NCBI RefSeq assembly: GCF_014647635.1
Contig: NZ_BMPO01000012.1
Coordinates: forward strand, 1-64,000
Reading direction: 5' to 3'
DNA length: 64,000 nt
From: Pseudomonas matsuisoli
Lineage (GTDB): Bacteria; Pseudomonadota; Gammaproteobacteria; Pseudomonadales; Pseudomonadaceae
Shown: positions 46,689 through 53,858 of the stretch, piece after piece
Numbering within the stretch: the first letter of the stretch is position 1
How the letters are laid out: every line of letters begins with the position of its first letter
The notes under the pieces: generated by a model
What the model saw: only the letters and a program-made list of their open reading frames with translations
The model's database searches: none
What the model was told of the DNA's origin: nothing
Translations under genes and position numbers: made by a program

Positions 46689-48110
46689 TCAGGCGGCGGG
46701 CAAGCGAGCGTCCAGCACATTGCGTAAAGCTGACCTCTCTGGCCAGTTCCGCAAGAATCGCGCGCGATCTCGTGCATAGGCAGGCGCGAACTGCGCATCG
46801 GTCCGATGCTGCCGGACCGCGTCCAGATCGATCAACGTCCAACGCCCCTCGTGCCAGAAGATATTGTGGCCCTTCAGATCACCGTGGCTGATGCGGTTCA
46901 GGCGCAAGGCCGCGAACAATACGTCCAGCGCCAGGAGCTCCGACTCGGGCGGCGCGCTGTCGAGATAGGGCGCAAAACGCGCAATGATGTCCTCGCCACT
47001 AAGATGCTCGGTGACCAGGTAGGCCCGGCGCCTCAGGCCTAGCGTTCGCTCTTCCAGCATCCCCAGCGGGCGTGCAGTGGCAATGCCAAGAAAGTCGAGA
47101 CGCAGCCCTTCGATCCAGCTATGCCATGCGCGACTGGGACGCCAGAAGCGCCGCAGCCAATGCGACAGGCTCTTGATGTTGTAGCGCTTAAGCAGCACCG
47201 GCTGACCGGCGACCTCGATGCGCGCGACCGTCGCCGAACCGCCCCCCTTGTAGCGCACCCCCTGCTCGAGGGCCGCGTCGGGATCGTCGAATACCGGCTG
47301 CAGCCGATCGATCCATACCCGTTGAATCGCGCGTAGTGCGTTCGGCCCGCGCGTCACGCAGAACAGGCTACACTCCCGCCCGGCTTTCTCCAGGTAATTC
47401 TCCAGGCGGCACGCCCGGGTCCGGCGCACACGTTCGAGCAGCGCTTCCAGCGGCAGCGCATGCTCGCTGTTCACCAATAGATAGTGAACCAGCAGTTCTT
47501 CGATGAACGGATCGAGCGCGGCGGGCAGTTGCGCGAAGAACACGCCGAGATTTTCCATGGCGCGATCGTGGGACAGCGGGGTTCCCGCCTGTTCAGCCTT
47601 GACCCCGCCGCCATCGATCACGTAAAGCGCATCGCCTTGGCACAGCAGATTGTCCAGATGCAGATCGTCGTGCCAGAGCCCTTGCCCATGCAATTGCCCG
47701 ACTGCCGCCAATGCGCGACCCAACACAGCGCTTTGATCCGCGGACAACGGTGCTTGTCCCGCCACGACTTGCCATTGCTGTTCCACGCTGACGGCAGACT
47801 CGATGAAGGTGAACAGCAACCAGCCGCCCTCCCCGTCACGATAGCCGTCGTCCAGCACAGCGGGCGTTTGAATGCCGCCGTCGCAAAGCAGTTGCACGCC
47901 ATCACGCTCGCGCCGATAACTGCGCCCGGCCTTGGCGCCAACGAAGAGTTTGGCCAGCACCGTCTTGCCTTGCCAGATGGCCTGGGCCACGTAGCGCTGA
48001 CCGGGAAGCACGCGAAGCCAGCGTTGCAACTGCAACTCACCCGACGGCAGTGTCACCGCCATGGGCAATGCCGGATTGCGTCCCGCCGCCGCAAGCACCG
48101 AGAGCGTCAT
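46689..48110 (-). CDS. Protein with two tandem LPS-kinase (InaA/WaaP-like) domains
   Basis: A 473-residue cytoplasmic protein whose two halves each look like a small kinase. The first half has VLAKLFVGAKAGRSYRRE (Lys), then HGQGLWHDDLHLDNLL and YVIDGGGVK. The second half has PVLLKRYNIKS, then RISHGDLKGHNIF and TLIDLDAVRQ. Both keep the catalytic Asp, Asn and metal-binding Asp. I recall a protein of similar length at this place in P. aeruginosa (PA5006), where genes after it (wapQ, wapP, waaP) phosphorylate core heptoses. ATGA overlap with wapQ shows co-translation. The substrate is not known. Between this gene's end and gcd, 46414-46688 shows no recognisable element. Confidence 0.8.
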   Translation of the reverse strand: MTLSVLAAAGRNPALPMAVTLPSGELQLQRWLRVLPGQRYVAQAIWQGKTVLAKLFVGAKAGRSYRRERDGVQLLCDGGIQTPAVLDDGYRDGEGGWLLFTFIESAVSVEQQWQVVAGQAPLSADQSAVLGRALAAVGQLHGQGLWHDDLHLDNLLCQGDALYVIDGGGVKAEQAGTPLSHDRAMENLGVFFAQLPAALDPFIEELLVHYLLVNSEHALPLEALLERVRRTRACRLENYLEKAGRECSLFCVTRGPNALRAIQRVWIDRLQPVFDDPDAALEQGVRYKGGGSATVARIEVAGQPVLLKRYNIKSLSHWLRRFWRPSRAWHSWIEGLRLDFLGIATARPLGMLEERTLGLRRRAYLVTEHLSGEDIIARFAPYLDSAPPESELLALDVLFAALRLNRISHGDLKGHNIFWHEGRWTLIDLDAVRQHRTDAQFAPAYARDRARFLRNWPERSALRNVLDARLPAA

Positions 48111-48862
48111 GCGCGGGCTTCCTTGTTCTGTCGACGCTGGCCAAGGCTTTCATACCAGCGCGAGACCTTCGCACCTTCGGTTGGCACCCGCAGATAGGCC
48201 GAGAGAAAGTCCCGCATATCTTCCTCGCTCCACACGGGCGTACGGCGCAGCAAGGGCTCCAGGTCTTTGATTCGATCGAGACGACCGAAAAAGAGTGGGC
48301 GGGTTTTCTCGAGGTCGATCAGACAGGCTTCGAACCCGTTTGCTGTAGCACGCAGGAAGATATGCTTTGGATAAAAGCAACCATGCCGCTCCCAGGTGCC
48401 ATGCAGACGATGCGCAAGCGCGCCGCATGCCTGCGTTAGCTGAGCTTTCAGCGGCTGTGCAAGACGCCCCCACTGTTCAAGCCAGCTGTCGAGATCGCGC
48501 CAGCCATCGAGCGCCCGCGTGAGTAGAATGGCGCGTCGCTCGCCCTCGACGCGCCGCTCACCATAGAACGCGGCCTTCAGCGCCGGAATTTGCCTGCGCT
48601 CGTAGCGGCGGATATTGCGGAACTCACGGGAAAACGTCGTTTCGCCCCACGGCCGCGCGAGCGTACGCGTCATGTAGTTCGACTGGCGCTTCAGGTAATA
48701 AGCGGTATCGCCAAGATCGAGCCGAAATACCTGACTCCAGCCGCCGCGCCCGGTATTCGCTTCATCGACGGGGGTGAGTTCTATCGACCATAACGCATCG
48801 AAACGCGTCAACCCATGGCGCTCGAGCACGACCCGGTCTTCTGGATGAATGAAGTCCTTCAT
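48107..48862 (-). CDS. wapQ: LPS core kinase-like protein WapQ
   Basis: A 251-residue protein of the WaaP family. The ATP-site Lys is visible in TAYYLKRQSNYM. The expected HRD loop reads RHGCFYPKHIFLR, so the catalytic Asp position of WaaP (HRDCYICH) holds Cys in a straight alignment. The metal-binding Asp remains in ACLIDLEKTRPLF. This may be a pseudoenzyme or use another residue. Named from its position between the two-kinase gene and wapP, matching PA5007. Overlaps both neighbours by four bases. Confidence 0.78.
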   Translation of the reverse strand: MKDFIHPEDRVVLERHGLTRFDALWSIELTPVDEANTGRGGWSQVFRLDLGDTAYYLKRQSNYMTRTLARPWGETTFSREFRNIRRYERRQIPALKAAFYGERRVEGERRAILLTRALDGWRDLDSWLEQWGRLAQPLKAQLTQACGALAHRLHGTWERHGCFYPKHIFLRATANGFEACLIDLEKTRPLFFGRLDRIKDLEPLLRRTPVWSEEDMRDFLSAYLRVPTEGAKVSRWYESLGQRRQNKEARA

Positions 48863-49599
48863 TCCCGCCCCTCGAAATACGCCAGGACCTGTCGCAAGCG
48901 ATTTTTGTCCTCGGCACCGATGCGCGACTTACCGGAGTAACGCAGGTAAAAACGCAGGCGCTGCGTCCGCGAGAGCTGGTATTTACCAATTTTGTCGAGG
49001 CACGCCAGGTCCTTGATGATCTTGCGTCGGAGCAATTGTCCCTTCCAAAACGCGCCCGAAGGGCAATCGATGAGGTAAACCACGCCCTTCTCATCCACCA
49101 GGATGTTGCGCCACTTGAGATCATTATGAGCGAAGTCGTGCTGATGCAAGGTGCGCGTCGCTGCGGCGAGCTGCCGGCTGACGCCGTCAATCCAGACCGG
49201 GTCGCGCAGTCGCGGATCGTTCGTCGTGCTCATCCGCGCCAGATCCGTCGTACCCACGAGTTCACGGGTGATCAGCGCGCCACGCACGAACAGCCCGGAC
49301 AGCCGCCGCTCCAATCCCCAGCCCACCAACGGGGCAGTGGGAATACCCCACTTGGCGAACAGCTTCAAATTCTGCCATTCCGCCTTCACCCGCGGGCGGC
49401 CCAGCCAGCGACGTAGTCCCTTGCCGGCGCCCCAGTAGCGCTTGACGTAATAGGCCCGGCCATCAAGATCGACGCGCAGCACTTGCGACAGCGGGTCACT
49501 GGCGACTTTTTCGCCCTCGATCGCGAACACCTGATCCATATCAGCGAACAAGCTTCGCTCTTGTACATCTGCATCCGCGGAAAAGCGCCAAAAACTCAT
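48859..49599 (-). CDS. wapP: LPS core kinase-like protein WapP
   Basis: A 246-residue kinase-fold protein with RAYYVKRYWGAG (Lys), LHQHDFAHNDLKWRNILV (catalytic Asp and Asn) and VVYLIDCPSGAF (metal-binding Asp). All key residues of the InaA/Kdo-kinase-like family are present, so it is probably active on a core heptose or Kdo. It matches PA5008 (wapP) by place: between wapQ and waaP. ATGA overlaps on both sides make a single translational unit with them. The exact phosphorylation site is unknown. Confidence 0.82.
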   Translation of the reverse strand: MSFWRFSADADVQERSLFADMDQVFAIEGEKVASDPLSQVLRVDLDGRAYYVKRYWGAGKGLRRWLGRPRVKAEWQNLKLFAKWGIPTAPLVGWGLERRLSGLFVRGALITRELVGTTDLARMSTTNDPRLRDPVWIDGVSRQLAAATRTLHQHDFAHNDLKWRNILVDEKGVVYLIDCPSGAFWKGQLLRRKIIKDLACLDKIGKYQLSRTQRLRFYLRYSGKSRIGAEDKNRLRQVLAYFEGRE

Positions 49600-50408
49600 A
49601 GGCTCCCCGGCGCATACTTACGCTTGTAACGGTCCATCATCTTTGCCGCACGTGTCTCCATGCGAGCCAGCAGCGCGGCCTCATCCCGCAGTGTCTGCCG
49701 CAGGGGCTGCTGGAAGTAGTGTTTGAGAAAACGCAGCTTGTCCCGTGGCGTTAACCCGATCTCCAGCGCCGAGAAATACAGCCCCGCCAGGTCTTTGTTG
49801 CGCCAGCGTTTGGGGGTCGCTGCACGCGTTTGTGCGCGGTGCAGATCGATGATCGACAGGCGCAACGTGCCGGGTGCGACCGGACGATCCGTATGCAGAA
49901 GGAAATGGCAGATGTAGCAGTCGCGGTGATTCACGCCCGCGCGGTGCATGGCCCCCGTCATCCGCGCGACTTCTTCGATCAATAGCCGCTTGACGGCCGG
50001 GTCTGGCGGATTGCCCGCCCAACCCATGGTGAAGTCTTCCAGGCTGATGGTCGGCGCCAATTCTTCGGTAATGATGAACGAGTGCTGGTCGGCCGGATTG
50101 AATCCGCGCTCGCCGTAGGCCACCGCATGCATGGTGGGCACTCCGGCCTCAGTCAGTCGCTGGATTGCCCGCCACTCTTGCCCCGCCCCCAGCACCGGCG
50201 CTTTGGCGGTGGTGAGGTTCTTGATGATTTCGCCCCATCCAACCCCACGATGGATCTTGACGAAATAGCCACGGCCATCGACTTCGGTTCTCAGGGTGCG
50301 ACGGGCTTCGAGTTCGCGGAAAACTTCGCCCTGGAGGGCCTCGACGGCTTCGAAGGCGTCACGGCCCTGCCAGAGGGATTTGAAGGGTTCGTCCAGGATG
50401 AGTTTCAT
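49596..50408 (-). CDS. waaP: LPS heptose I kinase
   Basis: A 270-residue kinase that phosphorylates O4 of heptose I in the inner core; it is essential in P. aeruginosa. It shows GRGYFVKIHRGVGWGEIIKN (ATP-site Lys), HSFIITEELAP, the catalytic AGVNHRDCYICHFLL and LSIIDLHRAQTR. Length agrees with known WaaP (about 268). The ATG at 50408 gives MKLILDEPFKSLW, the conserved start; the open frame to 50447 is not needed. It is separated from waaG by 175 bases holding REP elements, unlike the tight overlaps with wapP. Confidence 0.95.
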   Translation of the reverse strand: MKLILDEPFKSLWQGRDAFEAVEALQGEVFRELEARRTLRTEVDGRGYFVKIHRGVGWGEIIKNLTTAKAPVLGAGQEWRAIQRLTEAGVPTMHAVAYGERGFNPADQHSFIITEELAPTISLEDFTMGWAGNPPDPAVKRLLIEEVARMTGAMHRAGVNHRDCYICHFLLHTDRPVAPGTLRLSIIDLHRAQTRAATPKRWRNKDLAGLYFSALEIGLTPRDKLRFLKHYFQQPLRQTLRDEAALLARMETRAAKMMDRYKRKYAPGSL

Positions 50409-50469
50409 GGGCGAGCCTTTGAAGAATTGACGGCAGCACTTAAGCACTGCTTCGACCTCAAAACCGCTT

Positions 50470-50553
50470 TCGCGGGCAAGCCCGCTCCTACCGGGGACCG
50501 TGTGCGGCGCAACGTTGTAGGCCGGCTTTCCGTAGGGCGGGTGAAACCCGCGA
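50470..50553. repeat. REP elements between waaG and waaP
   Basis: CGCGGGCAAGCCCGCTCCTAC at 50471-50491 is the common Pseudomonas REP. GTAGGCCGGC (50518) and GTAGGGCGGGTGAAACCCGCG (50532-50552) follow. They interrupt the core operon where waaG and waaP are usually close, and could alter expression of the kinases relative to the transferases. Confidence 0.7.
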
Positions 50554-50583
50554 TGACGGAACGGTGGCCAGACCGAAATCGGC

Positions 50584-51705
50584 TCATCCCCGCTCCCCCA
50601 AAATCACATCCGCCGCCCGCTGCGGCATGCTGTAAAGGTCGGCGGTGTCAGCAAAGGCAAGGCCGTTGGCGGACCAGCGTTGGCGTGCCTCGTCATCCTG
50701 CAGCATCGACGCGAGCCTCTCGTTGAGCGCTTCCTGCTGGAACGGGCTCGGGAGTACGCGCCCTGCGTCTGCATCGGCGATGAAATGCGCGTAACCACAC
50801 ACCTCGGTGACCAACACCGGCAGCCCCGCTACCAGCGCCTCCAGCAGGACCGTCCCTGTATTCTCGTTATAGGCAGGATGTATCAACAGATCGGCCCCCA
50901 ACAAGAAGCGCGGAATATCACTGCGGCCCTTGAGTATCTGCACGTGGTCAGACAACCCCAGCGCTTTGGTCTGTAGCAGAAACGGTTTCGGATCGTCCTG
51001 CCCGATCGCGATCAAACGCGTGCGTCGCTTCAACGCCTTGGGCAAGGCCGCCATCGCCTTGAGCGAGCGATCCAGCCCCTTGGTCTTGAACCCCGACCCA
51101 ATCTGCACCACCAATCGCTCATCGTCGGCCAGCCCGAACTCGCGCCGAAAATCCGCGCGTATCTCGGCGGCATTCGCGGGCGCACGGCGGTCGGCCGCGA
51201 TCCCCGGAGGCAACAGGTGGAACCGCTCCGGCGGCGTCCCATAGTGTTTGATGAACAACGGCTGCTGGACCTCCGAAATCATCAAGATCTGCGTCTTCGA
51301 CTCCGGCGCGAACACCGCGCGCTCGTACTCGGCGAAATGACGGTAACGTCCCCACTTGCGGTACAGCGGATTGCGCAGCGTCTGCGCCTTCTCTTCGAAA
51401 CAGGCGTCCGCCGCGTAATAGAAATCCAGCCCTGGCATCTTATTGAAGCCGATCACACGATCGACCGGCCGCCGCGCAAGGTCCGCGTCGATCCAGGCGC
51501 TTAGCTTCTCGTTGCGATGATGATTGAACAGCGCTTTCACCGGCACCACCACTACCTCGAATCCTGGCGGATGCTCGCCTTCCCAGATAGGGGTATAGAC
51601 GCGGATCGAATGCCCACGCGCCTGACACTCCAACGCAATGCGCAGGAAGTCTCGCTGTAGCCCACCGAATGGGAAGTACTTGTAAAGGATGAAGGCCAAC
51701 TGCAT
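50584..51705 (-). CDS. waaG: LPS core glucosyltransferase WaaG
   Basis: A 373-residue GT4 enzyme at the cytoplasmic membrane face. In Pseudomonas it adds the first hexosamine-type residue (GalN) to heptose II; in enteric bacteria it adds glucose. It starts MQLAFILYKYFPFGGLQRDF, a WaaG hallmark, then VVQIGSGFKTKGLDRSL and HPAYNENTGTVLLEALVAGLPVLVT with the donor-binding Glu pair. Its ATG overlaps the waaC stop (TGATG). It is the last gene before the REP gap and the waaP group. Confidence 0.95.
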   Translation of the reverse strand: MQLAFILYKYFPFGGLQRDFLRIALECQARGHSIRVYTPIWEGEHPPGFEVVVVPVKALFNHHRNEKLSAWIDADLARRPVDRVIGFNKMPGLDFYYAADACFEEKAQTLRNPLYRKWGRYRHFAEYERAVFAPESKTQILMISEVQQPLFIKHYGTPPERFHLLPPGIAADRRAPANAAEIRADFRREFGLADDERLVVQIGSGFKTKGLDRSLKAMAALPKALKRRTRLIAIGQDDPKPFLLQTKALGLSDHVQILKGRSDIPRFLLGADLLIHPAYNENTGTVLLEALVAGLPVLVTEVCGYAHFIADADAGRVLPSPFQQEALNERLASMLQDDEARQRWSANGLAFADTADLYSMPQRAADVILGERG

Positions 51706-52706
51706 CAGGGCGTCTCCGGTTGCAGCAACAGCGCCTCAAGCGCCGTGGCGACACGCTCGGGTGGCATGTCGTCGAAACAAGGTTCGTGCCGGTCTCCCCT
51801 TCCGGCATTGGGCCCGCCCGCACACAAGTGGACCTGCGACCGGCCATAGGCACCCACTCTGTCAGGCCGGGTCGGACCGTAGAGTGAAACGGTCGGCACA
51901 TCCAATGCCGCAGCCAAATGACCAAGCCCGGTATCGACCGCGACACACGCCGTCGCTCCGGCGATCACTTTGGCGACGCCGGCCAGATTCAGTTTAGGCA
52001 GGACTAGCGCCAGCGGCAGACCTTCGGCAATACGTTCGGCACGCTGGCGTTCCTCGTCATTGCCCCAAGGCAGACGTATCGCCCAGCCGAGGCTGCTCAT
52101 GTGCACGGCCAGCTCGCGCCAGTTCGCCTCCGGCCAATGCTTGCTCGGCCAGGTCGTACCATGCAAAAACAAGAGGTACGGCGCCTGCCCTGGGTCGGCG
52201 AGCAGCATGCGATCGAGCCCGTAATCGCCGATCTGATCCGGCACGGAATAATGCAACGCTTGGGCAAACAGCTGCCGCGTGCGCTCCAGGGCATGCTGGT
52301 CGCGTGATACCGGATACCGGCGATCGTAGAAATGACACGCCAATGGTTCACGCGCTGACGCCTTATCCAGCCCCGCCACGGGAGCTTTGGCGTAACGCGT
52401 TAAAACCGCACTCTTGAACAAGCCTTGCGCATCGATCACCAGGTCATAGCGGGCGTTACGCACACGCCCGGTAAAACGCCGCCACTCACCGCTGCGCAAG
52501 GCGTCCAGGGGATGCTTGCGCCAGCGCCTGATCGCGACCGGGATGACATCCATGACCGCAGGATGCCACGCGGGAATTTCCGCGAAGCCCTCCTCCACGA
52601 CCCAGTCGAAACGAATATTCGGAATCGCACGTGCCGCGTCCGTCAACGCTGGCAGCGTATGCACGACGTCGCCCAGCGACGAGGTTTTCACCAGCAGGAC
52701 GTGCAT
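51705..52706 (-). CDS. waaC: LPS heptosyltransferase I
   Basis: A 333-residue GT9 enzyme adding L,D-heptose to Kdo. It shows MHVLLVKTSSLGDVVHTLPAL with the acceptor-site Asp, FDWVVEEGFAEIP, LFLHGTTWPSKHW and VAVDTGLGHLAAALDVPTVSLYGPT at the ADP-heptose site. The ATG at 52706 overlaps the waaF stop (TGATG); a TTG one codon before is not preferred. It ends in overlap with waaG. Donor ADP-heptose comes from hldE. Confidence 0.96.
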   Translation of the reverse strand: MHVLLVKTSSLGDVVHTLPALTDAARAIPNIRFDWVVEEGFAEIPAWHPAVMDVIPVAIRRWRKHPLDALRSGEWRRFTGRVRNARYDLVIDAQGLFKSAVLTRYAKAPVAGLDKASAREPLACHFYDRRYPVSRDQHALERTRQLFAQALHYSVPDQIGDYGLDRMLLADPGQAPYLLFLHGTTWPSKHWPEANWRELAVHMSSLGWAIRLPWGNDEERQRAERIAEGLPLALVLPKLNLAGVAKVIAGATACVAVDTGLGHLAAALDVPTVSLYGPTRPDRVGAYGRSQVHLCAGGPNAGRGDRHEPCFDDMPPERVATALEALLLQPETP

Positions 52707-53740
52707 CAATGCACCTCGACCGCATGGGGCAAAAGTCTACCCAAGGCATCGGTGACCTGGCGCGGCTCGAGTTGACGCAGGCAATTGTAATGCCCGAAAC
52801 GGCAGGTCCGATCGAAACAGGGGCTGCAGTCCAAGCCCAGCCGGACGGTTTCCACACGATCCGCCAGGGGCGGCGTAAAACCGGGTGATGTCGAGCCATA
52901 CACGGCCACGAGCGGACGATTCAGCGCAGCAGCGACATGCATCAAGCCCGAATCATTGGCCACGACAGCCTCCGCGCAGGACAGCAGGTCGATGGCTTGC
53001 GCGAGCGATGTTTGCCCGGCCAAGTTGGTGACTTCTTCGCGCAAGCCGGGAATGAGACGGGAAGCGATATCCTCGCCCACGGGATGGTCGTTCTTCGAAC
53101 CGAAGATCCACACTTGCCACCCTTCACGGATATAGGCCTCGGCTACACGGGCGTAGTGTTCGGCGGGCCATTTCTTCGCTTCACCGAATTCGGCGCCTGG
53201 GCACAGCGCAAGCACGGGACGATCCAGCGCCAGCGAGAAGGCTTCGAGCGCGGCCGTGCGGCTCGCTTCGTCGATACGCAACGACGGTTTGGGATAAGGC
53301 TGCGAGAGCGGTGTGCCAGCGGGTTGCCCCAGTGCCATGAAGCGCTCAATCATCAGCGGGTAGCGCGCCTTGTCGAGTTTGCGCATGTCATTAAGCAAGC
53401 CCACGCGCATCTCGCCGCGCCAGCCCGTCCGCTTCGGGATACCGGCGAAGAAAGGCACCAACGCGGATTTCAATGAGTTTGGCAACACGATCGATTGTTG
53501 GTAACGCCCGCGCAGCTCACGGCCGATGCGGCGACGTGTGGCAAGGTCCAGTACGCCGTGCCCTAAGGGAAAGCTCAATGCCTCACGCACTTCCGGCATG
53601 CGCTCCAGAATCGGACGACTCCACTCCGGCGCAAGTACATCGATCTGGCAGTGGGGATGGCGCTGCTTCAGTACGCTGAACAAGGTTTGCGCCATCACCA
53701 TGTCGCCGACCCAACTCGGCCCAACGATCAGCACATTCAT
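52706..53740 (-). CDS. waaF: LPS heptosyltransferase II
   Basis: A 344-residue GT9 enzyme adding the second heptose. It shows MNVLIVGPSWVGDMVMAQTLF, ALCPGAEFGEAKKWPAEHYA, VANDSGLMHVAAALNRPLVAVYGSTSP and the Cys-rich end CSPCFDRTCRFGHYNCL typical of WaaF. The ATG at 53740 was chosen over a frame reaching 53809. It heads the waaF-C-G unit. The 118 bases between it and glnE hold no ilvE gene, in contrast to P. aeruginosa, where ilvE (PA5013) lies here. Confidence 0.96.
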   Translation of the reverse strand: MNVLIVGPSWVGDMVMAQTLFSVLKQRHPHCQIDVLAPEWSRPILERMPEVREALSFPLGHGVLDLATRRRIGRELRGRYQQSIVLPNSLKSALVPFFAGIPKRTGWRGEMRVGLLNDMRKLDKARYPLMIERFMALGQPAGTPLSQPYPKPSLRIDEASRTAALEAFSLALDRPVLALCPGAEFGEAKKWPAEHYARVAEAYIREGWQVWIFGSKNDHPVGEDIASRLIPGLREEVTNLAGQTSLAQAIDLLSCAEAVVANDSGLMHVAAALNRPLVAVYGSTSPGFTPPLADRVETVRLGLDCSPCFDRTCRFGHYNCLRQLEPRQVTDALGRLLPHAVEVH

Positions 53741-53858
53741 TCGGGCATCCCCACGCGGACCCATGCCACCGGTCGTAGGCGACTCAACACGCGGCCACGC
53801 GCCCTGCAAGAACGAGCTTAGGCATTACGGCAGACTCCTCAATCAGGTTCAAGCGGGC

